This document shows, piece after piece, positions 25,292-33,936 of a stretch of DNA of 64,000 bases. The stretch covers positions 1,178,001 through 1,242,000 of the forward strand of contig NZ_CP150667.1 in NCBI RefSeq assembly GCF_038024065.1, given 5' to 3'. The translations under genes were made by a program, and so were the position numbers. The first letter of the stretch is position 1. Each line of letters opens with the position of its first letter. Under the pieces are notes generated by a model. That model saw only the letters and a list, made by a program, of their open reading frames with translations. It had not been told where the DNA came from and searched no databases. The DNA comes from Polaribacter sejongensis. GTDB lineage: Bacteria > Bacteroidota > Bacteroidia > Flavobacteriales > Flavobacteriaceae.

Positions 25292-27475
25292 TTAATTAGC
25301 GACTTCGTTTATAAATTTAATTCGCATTAACCTTAATTCCTCTTCATCATAATCACCATCAAATTCATCTAAAGACTCCTGTATATTATCAGAATCTGCT
25401 TCCATAAAATAATCATGAATTTCTTCTTGTTGATCTTCATCTAGTAAATCATCTAAAGCATAATCAATGTTCAGCTTCGTTCCAGAAAAAATAATTCCTT
25501 CCATAGCCTTAATTAATTCTCCCATTTCAAGTCCTTTTGACTTTGCAATATCTTCTAAAGGTAATTTTTTATCCGTATTCTGAATAATAAAAAGCTTTAA
25601 GCCAGAATTTGTCCCTGTACTTTTTACTATTAAATCATCTGGTCTTAGAATTTCATTTTCTTCTACATAAGTAGCAATTAATTTTACAAAATCCTTTCCA
25701 AATTTTCTTGCTTTACCTTCTCCTACTCCATGAACTGTAGAAAGCTCCGCTAAGTTAATTGGGTATTTTAAAGCCATATCATCTAAAGATGGATCTTGAA
25801 AAACAGCAAATGGAGGCACTCCTTGTTTTGTTGCTACACTTTTACGTAAATCTTTTAATAGTTTTACTAACTTATCATCAGCAACACCTCCTGAAGATTT
25901 AGCATTTGTAATAATAGAGTTATCATCTTCTTCACTATAAGAATGATCTTCTGTCATCATAAAAGAAGTAGGATTCTTTATATAAGCATCTCCCTTTTCA
26001 GTTAATTTAACAACACCATATTGTTCTATTTCTTTCTTTATTAAGTTCACCACCAAAATCTGTCTGATTAGTGCCATCCAATAAAGTGCAGATTTATCTT
26101 TACCACTTCCAAAAAAGGGTTGTAAATGCGTTTTATGAGAAGTTAATAAAGCATTTTCTTTTCCTACTATTGTATTTACAATCTCTTTAGATTTATACTT
26201 TTGTAAGGTCTTTTTTACAACATTTAATAAAAGTTGAACGTCTTCTTTAGCTTCGTGTTTTTTCTTCGGATTTCTAGAGTTGTCATCCATATCTGCTCCA
26301 TCTCCATGTTCAGCATCGAATTCTTCGCCAAAATAATGCAACAAATATTTACGTCTGTTCATAGACGTTTCTGCATAACCAACCACTTCTTGCAATAATG
26401 CATGCCCAATTTCTTGCTCTGCAACGGGCTTGCTTGCCATAAATTTCTCTAACTTTTCTATATCTTTATACGCATAGAATGCTAAACAATATCCTTCTCC
26501 GTCATCACGACCCGCTCTACCTGTTTCTTGATAGTAACTTTCTAAACTTTTAGGAATGTCATGATGAATTACAAAACGCACATCTGGCTTGTCTATTCCC
26601 ATACCAAATGCAATCGTAGCAACTACTACATCACAATCTTCCATTAAAAACATATCTTGATGCTTTACTCTTGTTTTAGCATCTAAACCTGCATGGTACG
26701 GAACTGCTTTAATTCCGTTTACTTGTAAAATCTGAGCAACTTCTTCAACTTTTTTCCTGCTTAAGCAGTAGATAATTCCAGATTTACCCATTCTTTGTTT
26801 TACAAAGCGAATAATATCTTTTTCTACTTCCTTCGTTTTTGGTCTTACCTCATAAAATAAATTAGGTCTATTAAATGACGCTTTAAATCTATTCGCTTCC
26901 GGAATCCCTAAAGTTTTTAAAATATCTTCTTGTACTTTTTCTGTTGCAGTTGCCGTTAAACAAATAACAGGTACATTATCTATGGCCTTAATAATATGTT
27001 TTAGATTTCTGTATTCAGGTCTAAAATCGTGTCCCCATTCAGAAATACAATGCGCTTCATCAATCGCTACAAAAGAAATCTTCTGCGTTCTTAAAAAAGT
27101 AACATACTCTTCTTTTATTAAAGATTCTGGTGCTACATACAAAAGTTTTGTAATTCCATTAGTAATATCTTCTTTAACTTGAGCTACTTCTGTCTTATTT
27201 AAAGATGAATTTAAAACATGTGCCACACCATTGTGTTCAGAAATACCTCTAATTGCATCTACTTGATTTTTCATTAAAGCAATTAATGGAGAAACTACGA
27301 TAGCAGTTCCTTCTGTCATTAATGCAGGTAACTGATAACAAAGAGACTTTCCTCCACCTGTTGGCATTATTACAAAAGTGTTGTTATTCTCAACAATACT
27401 TTTAATTACTTGCTCTTGTAAACCTTTAAATTTATTAAATCCAAAGAACTTTTTTAGAGGGGTATATAAATCCAT
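25292..27475 (-). CDS. recQ: ATP-dependent DNA helicase RecQ
   Basis: A 727-residue 3'-5' DNA helicase of recombination and repair. Walker A 'PTGGGKS' is at about 38-44 and the DEAH box at 139-142, followed by 'CISEWGHDFRPEY'. The second helicase domain contains 'GIIYCLSRKKVEEVA' and 'FGMGIDKPDVRFVIHHDIPKS'. The RQC region and an HRDC domain ('KYPINLAELSTVHGVGEGKARKFG') follow, with an acidic tail of about 120 residues. One might expect the RQC zinc cysteines in the middle; they are not evident in the segment after 'SMNRRKYLLHYFGEEF', where a 'MDDNSRNPKKKHEAKED' linker stands instead. A perfect -7 box (TATGTTTG, 27520-27513) lies upstream. Confidence 0.93.
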   Translation of the reverse strand: MDLYTPLKKFFGFNKFKGLQEQVIKSIVENNNTFVIMPTGGGKSLCYQLPALMTEGTAIVVSPLIALMKNQVDAIRGISEHNGVAHVLNSSLNKTEVAQVKEDITNGITKLLYVAPESLIKEEYVTFLRTQKISFVAIDEAHCISEWGHDFRPEYRNLKHIIKAIDNVPVICLTATATEKVQEDILKTLGIPEANRFKASFNRPNLFYEVRPKTKEVEKDIIRFVKQRMGKSGIIYCLSRKKVEEVAQILQVNGIKAVPYHAGLDAKTRVKHQDMFLMEDCDVVVATIAFGMGIDKPDVRFVIHHDIPKSLESYYQETGRAGRDDGEGYCLAFYAYKDIEKLEKFMASKPVAEQEIGHALLQEVVGYAETSMNRRKYLLHYFGEEFDAEHGDGADMDDNSRNPKKKHEAKEDVQLLLNVVKKTLQKYKSKEIVNTIVGKENALLTSHKTHLQPFFGSGKDKSALYWMALIRQILVVNLIKKEIEQYGVVKLTEKGDAYIKNPTSFMMTEDHSYSEEDDNSIITNAKSSGGVADDKLVKLLKDLRKSVATKQGVPPFAVFQDPSLDDMALKYPINLAELSTVHGVGEGKARKFGKDFVKLIATYVEENEILRPDDLIVKSTGTNSGLKLFIIQNTDKKLPLEDIAKSKGLEMGELIKAMEGIIFSGTKLNIDYALDDLLDEDQQEEIHDYFMEADSDNIQESLDEFDGDYDEEELRLMRIKFINEVAN

Positions 27476-27615
27476 TTTTATTAAATATTATTTTAACTTT
27501 AAAATCAACTCACAAACATACTATTATATTTGCTCTAATTATTATTTATAGTAAATTTGCTTGTTTCTTAATCTAAAGATATAACTTTTTTTTATTCTGA
27601 TAAAACACCAAACAT

Positions 27616-28584
27616 TTGAAAAAGACAAACACAATTATAAATACTGCCAGAGAAACTATTTTAACAGAAAGTAATGCTATTGCTAATTTAGCAAAATTAA
27701 TTGATGCGGACTTTGAAGAGGCCGTTAATTTTATTTTAAATTCTAATGGAAGGGTTATTGTAACCGGAATTGGTAAAAGCGCAAACATTGCTGCTAAAAT
27801 AGTTGCTACATTTAATTCTACAGGAACACCTGCTATTTTTATGCATGCTGCAGATGCTATTCATGGAGATTTAGGAAATGTACAACAAGACGATGTTGTT
27901 ATATGTCTTTCTAAAAGCGGTAACACTCCAGAAATTAAAGTTTTAGTTCCATTGATAAAAAATTATGGAAATAAAATAGTAGCAATTACAGGAAATGTAG
28001 ACTCCTATTTAGGCGAACATGCAGACTTTACATTAAATGCTTATGTAGAAAAAGAAGCGTGTCCTAATAATTTAGCACCAACAACAAGTACCACTGCACA
28101 ATTAGTTTTAGGTGATGCACTAGCTGTTTGTTTACTAGATTTACGCGGTTTTACAAGTAAAGATTTTGCAAAATACCATCCTGGAGGCGCTTTAGGTAAA
28201 CGATTGTATTTAAGAGTAGCTGATTTGGTAGAAAAAAACCAAGTTCCTGCTGTTAACGAAACAGATAGTATCGCAAAAGTAATTGTAGAGATTTCTGAAA
28301 AAAGATTAGGGGTTACTGCTGTTTTAAATAAAGAAAAATTAACAGGTATTATTACCGATGGAGATATTAGAAGAATGCTTTCTAAATCTACACAAATTTC
28401 TCAAATTACAGCAAAAGATATAATGGGTAAAAACCCAAAAACTATTTTAGAAGATGCAATGGCGGTAGATGCATTAACTTTAATGGAAAAAAACAGCATT
28501 ACACAAATGTTAGTTGTAGATCATAAAAACAAATATGTTGGTGTCGTACATTTACATGATTTAATTAAAGAAGGTATTTTTTAA
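27616..28584 (+). CDS. kdsD: Arabinose-5-phosphate isomerase (KpsF/GutQ family)
   Basis: A 322-residue enzyme interconverting ribulose-5-phosphate and arabinose-5-phosphate, the first step to Kdo of lipopolysaccharide. The SIS domain spans about 30-190 with 'GKSANIAAKIVATFNSTGTPAIFMHA' and 'SKSGNTPEI'; two CBS domains fill 205-322. The start is TTG at 27616: no in-frame ATG exists before residue 70, and the N-terminal 'INTARETILTESNAI' matches family starts. It begins a kdsD-tatC-CMD-lptB block, overlapping tatC by one base (TAATG). The neighbourhood fits an envelope role. Confidence 0.9.
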   Translation: MKKTNTIINTARETILTESNAIANLAKLIDADFEEAVNFILNSNGRVIVTGIGKSANIAAKIVATFNSTGTPAIFMHAADAIHGDLGNVQQDDVVICLSKSGNTPEIKVLVPLIKNYGNKIVAITGNVDSYLGEHADFTLNAYVEKEACPNNLAPTTSTTAQLVLGDALAVCLLDLRGFTSKDFAKYHPGGALGKRLYLRVADLVEKNQVPAVNETDSIAKVIVEISEKRLGVTAVLNKEKLTGIITDGDIRRMLSKSTQISQITAKDIMGKNPKTILEDAMAVDALTLMEKNSITQMLVVDHKNKYVGVVHLHDLIKEGIF

Positions 28585-29411
28585 TGGCAGAGCAACAAAA
28601 AGAAATGTCCTTTTTAGGTCATTTAGAAGAATTAAGATGGCACTTGGTAAGAAGTGCTGCCGCAATATTTATCATAGCAATTGTATTATTTGTGTTTCAA
28701 AAAGAAGTGTATGAAAACTTCTTATTAGCACACAGAAAATCCGATTTTATAACCTATCAACTATTTTGTGATTTTTTCACTTTTTTTAAGTTGGATAGTA
28801 GCTTTTGTAATGTTGTTTTTAAAGATAACTTAATAAGTTTAAAGCCCACCCAACAATTAATGAATTCTATTTGGTCTTCATTTATATTGGGTATTATTCT
28901 GGCTTTCCCTTATTTATTATGGGAAATTTGGCGTTTTGTTGCACCTGGATTAACAAAAAAGGAAGTAAATAAGTCTAGAGGATTTATTTTTATAGCTTCT
29001 TTTTTATTTTTCTGTGGTATCGCATTTAGTTTTTATGTAATTGCACCTATTTCTATACACTTTTTGTATAATTATCAAATTACAGATTTAATTCAGAATA
29101 ACTTTACAATGGACTCTCATATAGGTTTAGTAACCAATATGTTATTAGGTGTTTCAATTTTATTTGAATTACCAGTTTTAGTTTACTTTTTAACCAAAAT
29201 TGGTTTGGTAACACCAGAGTTTTTAAGAAAATATAGAAAACATGCTTTAGTAGTTGTATTAATTTTAGCAGCTATTATTACGCCACCAGATGTTGCTAGT
29301 CAAGTAATTGTAGCAATTCCAATTCTTATTTTATATGAAGTAAGTATTAGAGTTTCTAAAATAGTAATAAAAAAACAAAATAAAGATGCACGAAAAGGTA
29401 CAGGAGTTTAA
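28584..29411 (+). CDS. tatC: Sec-independent translocase TatC
   Basis: A 275-residue inner-membrane protein, the core receptor of the twin-arginine translocase for folded proteins. The N-terminal 'FLGHLEELRWHLVRS' is the signal-peptide-binding motif, and six membrane segments follow. The first periplasmic loop (about 43-95) is longer than in E. coli and contains two cysteines, a form typical of Bacteroidota as I recall. 'PYLLWEIWRFVAPGLTKKE' and 'FELPVLVYFLTKIGLV' are standard. No tatA is present in the window. It overlaps kdsD by one base and the next gene by 26 bases. Confidence 0.93.
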   Translation: MAEQQKEMSFLGHLEELRWHLVRSAAAIFIIAIVLFVFQKEVYENFLLAHRKSDFITYQLFCDFFTFFKLDSSFCNVVFKDNLISLKPTQQLMNSIWSSFILGIILAFPYLLWEIWRFVAPGLTKKEVNKSRGFIFIASFLFFCGIAFSFYVIAPISIHFLYNYQITDLIQNNFTMDSHIGLVTNMLLGVSILFELPVLVYFLTKIGLVTPEFLRKYRKHALVVVLILAAIITPPDVASQVIVAIPILILYEVSIRVSKIVIKKQNKDARKGTGV

Positions 29412-29733
29412 TGACTATCGTCAGAAAATGAACGATAAAATTTTAGATTCTGATAATAAAGTAATAAAAAGAATATTCAATTTAGACACAAATACTTTTA
29501 AAGAAGGTCATTTACCTGTTAAAACAAAAGAACTTTTAGGTTTAGTGGCTTCTGCGGTTTTACGTTGTGATGATTGTGTACAATATCACTTAGAAGCCGC
29601 TATGAAAAATGGAGTTACTAAAGAAGAAATGATGGAAACGATGTCTATTGCTACCTTGGTTGGTGGTACTATTGTTATTCCGCATTTAAGAAGAGCTGTT
29701 GAGTATTGGGAAATGCTTCATGAAAAGGTTTAA
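29386..29733 (+). CDS. Carboxymuconolactone decarboxylase (AhpD-like) family protein
   Basis: A 115-residue all-helical protein. The CMD/AhpD core has the redox-type motif C-D-D-C-V-Q-Y-H near residues 64-71, with an upstream glutamate in 'KTKELLGLVASAV'. The CxxC pair and following His are those of AhpD-like disulfide reductases rather than of true decarboxylases. The start overlaps the end of tatC by 26 bases, implying coupled translation. Its partner in the cell is not evident. A clear inverted repeat lies in the spacer to lptB. Confidence 0.85.
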   Translation: MHEKVQEFNDYRQKMNDKILDSDNKVIKRIFNLDTNTFKEGHLPVKTKELLGLVASAVLRCDDCVQYHLEAAMKNGVTKEEMMETMSIATLVGGTIVIPHLRRAVEYWEMLHEKV

Positions 29734-29740
29734 TTGTTGA

Positions 29741-29851
29741 ATTGTTTAAACGTGTAATTGTTAAATCTTTATAATTATATTAAGGTTTTAATACTTTACA
29801 ATTATTACTTTTACAAACAACAACATTTACACAATTAAACGTTTACACAAT
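29741..29851. repeat. Imperfect 26-bp inverted repeat before lptB
   Basis: The arm 29741-29766 is complementary to 29825-29851 at about 24 of 27 positions, with 58 bases between. Each arm contains a GTTTAAAC- or AACGTTT-like small palindrome. It fills most of the 136-base spacer before the lptB ATG and could form a long leader hairpin or be the ends of a small mobile palindrome. Confidence 0.5.
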
Positions 29852-29869
29852 AATACATTGTAAAGAAAT

Positions 29870-30607
29870 ATGATTTTAAGAGCAGAAAACATAGAGAAAA
29901 TCTACGGAAGTAGAAAAGTTGTTACCGGAATTTCTTTAGAGGTAAAACAAGGTGAAATTATCGGACTTTTAGGTCCTAATGGAGCCGGAAAAACAACTTC
30001 TTTCTATATGATTGTTGGGATGATAAAACCAAATTCGGGTAAAATTTTCTTAAATGATGAAGAAATTACTGAAGATGCCATGTACAAACGTGCTCAAAAA
30101 GGGATTGGTTATCTAGCACAAGAAGCTTCTATTTTTAGAAAATTGTCTGTTGAAGAAAATATTATGTCTGTTTTACAATTTACAGATTTATCAAAAACAG
30201 CACAAAAAGAAAAATTAGAGTCTTTAATTGAAGAGTTTAATATTGGTCATGTTCGTAAAAACAGAGGAGACTTATTATCTGGTGGAGAAAGACGTAGAAC
30301 AGAAATTGCACGTTGCTTAGCTTCCGATCCAAAATTTATTCTATTAGATGAACCATTTGCTGGTGTAGACCCTATTGCTGTAGAAGACATACAAAGCATT
30401 GTGGCTCATTTAAAAGATAGAAACATCGGTATTTTAATTACAGATCATGATGTACAAGCAACTTTAGCGATTACAGATAAAACCTATTTAATGTACCAAG
30501 GAAGTATTCTAAAAAGTGGAACTCCAGAAGAATTGGCAGCAGATGAAATGGTTAGAAAAGTATATTTAGGTAAAGACTTCGAATTGAAAAAGAGGAAGAT
30601 TTTTTAA
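29870..30607 (+). CDS. lptB: LPS export ABC transporter ATP-binding protein
   Basis: A 245-residue ATPase that powers extraction of lipopolysaccharide from the inner membrane with LptF/LptG. Walker A 'GPNGAGKTT' is at about 35-43, the signature 'LSGGERRRTEIAR' near 137-149, Walker B 'FILLDEPFAGVDP' near 157-169 and the switch His in 'ITDHDVQATL'. The 'GERRR' signature and 'YLAQEASIFRKLSVEENI' identify LptB among ABC ATPases. The tail 'LGKDFELKKRKIF' is usual for Bacteroidota. Neighbouring kdsD supplies a Kdo precursor, consistent with an LPS theme. A strong terminator follows. Confidence 0.93.
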   Translation: MILRAENIEKIYGSRKVVTGISLEVKQGEIIGLLGPNGAGKTTSFYMIVGMIKPNSGKIFLNDEEITEDAMYKRAQKGIGYLAQEASIFRKLSVEENIMSVLQFTDLSKTAQKEKLESLIEEFNIGHVRKNRGDLLSGGERRRTEIARCLASDPKFILLDEPFAGVDPIAVEDIQSIVAHLKDRNIGILITDHDVQATLAITDKTYLMYQGSILKSGTPEELAADEMVRKVYLGKDFELKKRKIF

Positions 30608-30632
30608 GCAACTTTTTTTTAATATACATATC

Positions 30633-30669
30633 AGCCCTTTCAGTTTGAAAATTGAAAGGGCTTTTTTTA
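30633..30669 (+). terminator. lptB: lptB intrinsic terminator
   Basis: A 10-bp stem (AGCCCTTTCA 30633-30642 with TGAAAGGGCT 30653-30662) and seven T, 25 bases after the stop. From here to 30901 the spacer holds no recognised feature. Confidence 0.9.
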
Positions 30670-30901
30670 TATGAAAATCAATCAGGAACTATTAGACCAC
30701 TAAAATAGGCTTCAACTGCACTCAACTAGACATATTTCTTGTTTTAAACCATAATCTATGTCGTTAACAACTTGTCTATATAATTTCAAATAGTTGTTTT
30801 ATATTTTCACAGACGCTTTTTGTAAGGCTAACAATATTTTTCATCGATCTTAAATAAGATTTATTTGCTGATAGAATTACTTAAATAAAAGCCTAACAGA
30901 T

Positions 30902-31627
30902 TTAAACTGTTTCTTTTTTTCTAAAATTACTAATTACGGATAAAACTACGTAAAATATAATAATCAACGGAATTGAAATATACTGTAAGAAGATAATCAA
31001 CAATAAAGAAACTAGTAGAAACAAATACTTTACCATATTCTTCTTAATAGAATACTCCTTAAATTTTAAAGAGAATAAAGGCAATTCTGCATTCATTAAA
31101 TATGTTAATAATAAAGTAATTGCAATTAAAAAATAATTATTTCCTATTAAATTTTGAGCAAATTCTACTGTAGAATATTCTTGAATTAAAGGCAAAGAAA
31201 TGATAAACAAACTCATTGCAGGCGTTGGTAAACCTATAAAGGAATCTGATTGCCTCGTATCAATATTAAATTTAGCCAATCTATAACAAGCTCCTAAAGT
31301 TAAAAGTAAACCTACAAAAGGCAAATAATTGAATTCGTTAAAATCATATAAACCAGAAGTGTTTTCTACTAATAGTTTGTAAACAATAATTCCGGGTACA
31401 ACACCACTTGTAACCATATCTGCCAAAGAATCTAGTTGTTTACCTAACTCACCAGAAACATTTAACAATCGAGCGGCAAAACCATCAAAAAAGTCAAATA
31501 GAATACCTAAAAGAACAAATAAACCAGCAAAAACAAAATCTCCTTCAACAGCAAAAATTGTTGCAATTGTTCCACAAAAAAGATTACCAAGCGTTATTAA
31601 ATTAGGAATGTGTTTTTTTAAATTCAT
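30902..31627 (-). CDS. pssA: CDP-diacylglycerol-serine O-phosphatidyltransferase
   Basis: A 241-residue membrane enzyme making phosphatidylserine, the precursor of phosphatidylethanolamine. The CDP-alcohol phosphotransferase motif is complete: D48-G49-x2-A-R53, then G62, D66 and D70 ('DGFAARL...GKQLDSLAD'). About seven membrane segments are predicted. 'NLITLGNLFCGTIA' at the N-terminus is typical of this subclass (type II PssA). Phosphatidylserine decarboxylase is not adjacent. The gene is divergent from a hydrolase gene across 179 bases. Confidence 0.92.
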   Translation of the reverse strand: MNLKKHIPNLITLGNLFCGTIATIFAVEGDFVFAGLFVLLGILFDFFDGFAARLLNVSGELGKQLDSLADMVTSGVVPGIIVYKLLVENTSGLYDFNEFNYLPFVGLLLTLGACYRLAKFNIDTRQSDSFIGLPTPAMSLFIISLPLIQEYSTVEFAQNLIGNNYFLIAITLLLTYLMNAELPLFSLKFKEYSIKKNMVKYLFLLVSLLLIIFLQYISIPLIIIFYVVLSVISNFRKKETV

Positions 31628-31806
31628 TTTAAGGTTTTATTTATAGGCTAAAATAAGAAAATCGATTTTATTGGTTTTCATAATCCTTAAAATTTTCCAA
31701 TATTTGTACTAATATTTAAGAACTTGCCACGAATTCACCAATAAAATCAAAATGAACGCTTGTAACATCTCATTATTTTTGATTTTAAACTTTACAAACA
31801 GAAAAA

Positions 31807-32790
31807 ATGCCTGTATTAACCTCCGACTTCACTCCTACTTTCCTTTTTAAAAGTGGTCATTTAAATACTATTTATAGATCTGTTTTCTCAAAAGAATCCT
31901 GTAACTATAAAAGAAAAAGAATTTCTACATGGGATAAAGATTTTATTGATTTAGACTTTTCTCTAGTTGGTTCTAAAACCTTAGTTTTATTAATTCATGG
32001 CTTAGAAGGAAGTTCTCAATCTAAATACATCGTATCTACAACGAAACACTTAAACCAAAAAGGGTTAGATACTGTGTGTTTTAATTTAAGAGGTTGTTCT
32101 GGCGATGATAATTTGCTTTTAGGCACATATCACAGTGGAAAAACAGAAGATGTAGATTTTGTTGTAAAACATCTTATAGAAAATTATAATTATGACAATA
32201 TTATACTAGTTGGTTTTAGTTTAGGAGGTAATTTAACCTTAAAATATATAGGAGAGCAATCAGAAAATATATCACCTAAAATAAAGGGCGGAATTGCAAT
32301 TTCTGTTCCTATTGATATTGCTTCGGGAGAATATGAATTAGAGAAATTAAAGAACAAAATCTATCTAGAGCGTTTTTTAAAAACCATGAAGACTAAAATT
32401 TTAGATAAGGCTGCAAAGTTTCCTGAATTTAATTTAGATAAAGATCAACTAGCAAAAGCTACCCGATTTAAACATTTAGAAAGTCTATATACAGTTCCTG
32501 TTTTTGGTTTTGAGAGTCCAGAAGATTATTGGGAAAAAGCAAGTGCAAAACCATACTTATCAAAAATAGAAATACCAACTTTACTAATCAACTCTAAAGA
32601 TGATACTTTTTTGTCCGATAAATGTTTCCCTATAGATGAAGCAAAAAATTCTAAAAATTTCTTCTTTGAAACTACAAGTTATGGGGGACATTGTGGGTTT
32701 ATCTCCTCTTTTTACAACGCTAAAAACAACTGGTTAGAACTTAGAATTGAAAGATTTATCAGGCAAAATATTCAGATAAATCTATTATAA
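31807..32790 (+). CDS. Alpha/beta hydrolase (YheT-like)
   Basis: A 327-residue soluble hydrolase of the YheT group. The oxyanion region 'LLIHGLEGSSQSKY' lies near 62-76 and the nucleophile elbow is G-F-S-L-G-G near residues 139-144 ('LVGFSLGGNLTLKY'). The acid is probably in 'LLINSKDDTF' and the base is the His of 'YGGHCGF'. The N-terminal 'FKSGHLNTIYRSVF' is characteristic of YheT-type proteins. Substrate is unknown; carboxyl esters of lipids are likely. No operon link is evident. Confidence 0.87.
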   Translation: MPVLTSDFTPTFLFKSGHLNTIYRSVFSKESCNYKRKRISTWDKDFIDLDFSLVGSKTLVLLIHGLEGSSQSKYIVSTTKHLNQKGLDTVCFNLRGCSGDDNLLLGTYHSGKTEDVDFVVKHLIENYNYDNIILVGFSLGGNLTLKYIGEQSENISPKIKGGIAISVPIDIASGEYELEKLKNKIYLERFLKTMKTKILDKAAKFPEFNLDKDQLAKATRFKHLESLYTVPVFGFESPEDYWEKASAKPYLSKIEIPTLLINSKDDTFLSDKCFPIDEAKNSKNFFFETTSYGGHCGFISSFYNAKNNWLELRIERFIRQNIQINLL

Positions 32791-32860
32791 ACAATATCTT
32801 TAAAAAACTACTGTTATTTTAGTATGTTTTTAGATATTTGTTACAGATAATTTTCATCCT

Positions 32861-33931
32861 TTGAAACAAAAAATATTATTTTTTATACTACTTAGTCCAC
32901 TTCTTTTATCTGCACAAGCATTTAGAAGTTACTCTAATGAATTTTTAACTATAGGAGTTGATGCTGCTGGACTAGGAATGAGCAAAAGTGTTGTTGCTAC
33001 AACCAATGATGTGAACTCGATCTATTGGAACCCGGCAGGACTTGTAGGTATAGAAGACTATCAAGGATCTCTAATGCACGCCTCTTACTTTGCAGGAATA
33101 GCCAATTACAACCATGCAAGTTTTGCAATGCCAATAGACAAAGAAAGTGCAGTTGGAGTTTCGGTAATTCGTTTTGGTGTAGATGATATTCTAAATACCA
33201 CAGAATTAATTGACAGTGATGGAAACATCGATTATAATAGAATACAACTTTTTTCTTCAGTAGATTATGCTTTTAACTTTGCGTATGCTAGAAATTTAAT
33301 TTTTAAGGATGTTAAATTTGGTGTAAATGCTAAAATTGTTAGAAGAATTATTGGGGATTTTGCTTCTTCTTACGGATTTGGTTTTGATGCTGGAATTCAG
33401 TTTGAACGCAATTCTTGGAAATTTGGCTTGATGGCTAGAGACATTACCACCACTTTTAATAGTTGGTCGATTAATGAAGATGAATTTAACAAGATTAAAG
33501 ACGCTATTCCTGGAGAAAATCAAGATTTACCAGAAACTACAGAAATTACCAAACCTAAATTACAATTAGGAGTAGCTAAAAGCTGGAGAATAGGCCGTAT
33601 GTTTAACCTACTTTCGGAAGTAAATGCCAATATGCGTTTTGCAAAAACCAACGATATATTTTCTTCTGATGTAGTAAGTATAGACCCAGCAATGGGTTTT
33701 CAGTTAGATTATGATGAATTAGTTTTCTTAAGAGCTGGTGTTGGTAATTTTCAATACATCACAGAATTCGACAATTCGAAATCGCTTTCTATGCAACCCA
33801 ATTTTGGTGTTGGTTTTAAATACAATGGCATAAAAATAGATTATGCTTTAACAAATATTGGTAGTGTTGGTAACGCATTGTATTCAAATATATTTTCAAT
33901 TACTATAGATTATAGTTTTTTTAGACCTTAA
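32861..33931 (+). CDS. PorV/PorQ-family outer membrane barrel protein
   Basis: A 356-residue outer-membrane beta-barrel with a cleaved signal peptide ('KQKILFFILLSPLLLSAQA'). The start is TTG at 32861, the only start codon that includes the full signal peptide. After it come 'ATTNDVNSIYWNPAGL' (the FadL/PorV-like plug motif) and repeated amphipathic strands to a C-terminal aromatic 'ITIDYSFFRP'. PorV and PorQ proteins serve the type IX secretion system; this may be a paralogue with an unrelated job. It lies five bases upstream of the DUF4105 gene, and the two probably form an operon. Confidence 0.82.
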   Translation: MKQKILFFILLSPLLLSAQAFRSYSNEFLTIGVDAAGLGMSKSVVATTNDVNSIYWNPAGLVGIEDYQGSLMHASYFAGIANYNHASFAMPIDKESAVGVSVIRFGVDDILNTTELIDSDGNIDYNRIQLFSSVDYAFNFAYARNLIFKDVKFGVNAKIVRRIIGDFASSYGFGFDAGIQFERNSWKFGLMARDITTTFNSWSINEDEFNKIKDAIPGENQDLPETTEITKPKLQLGVAKSWRIGRMFNLLSEVNANMRFAKTNDIFSSDVVSIDPAMGFQLDYDELVFLRAGVGNFQYITEFDNSKSLSMQPNFGVGFKYNGIKIDYALTNIGSVGNALYSNIFSITIDYSFFRP

Positions 33932-33936
33932 TTTTT

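Noticed and set aside
29386..29733. Assignment of the CMD protein as a true carboxymuconolactone decarboxylase
   Set aside because: The CxxC-His motif is of the AhpD-like redox type and no aromatic degradation genes are nearby.
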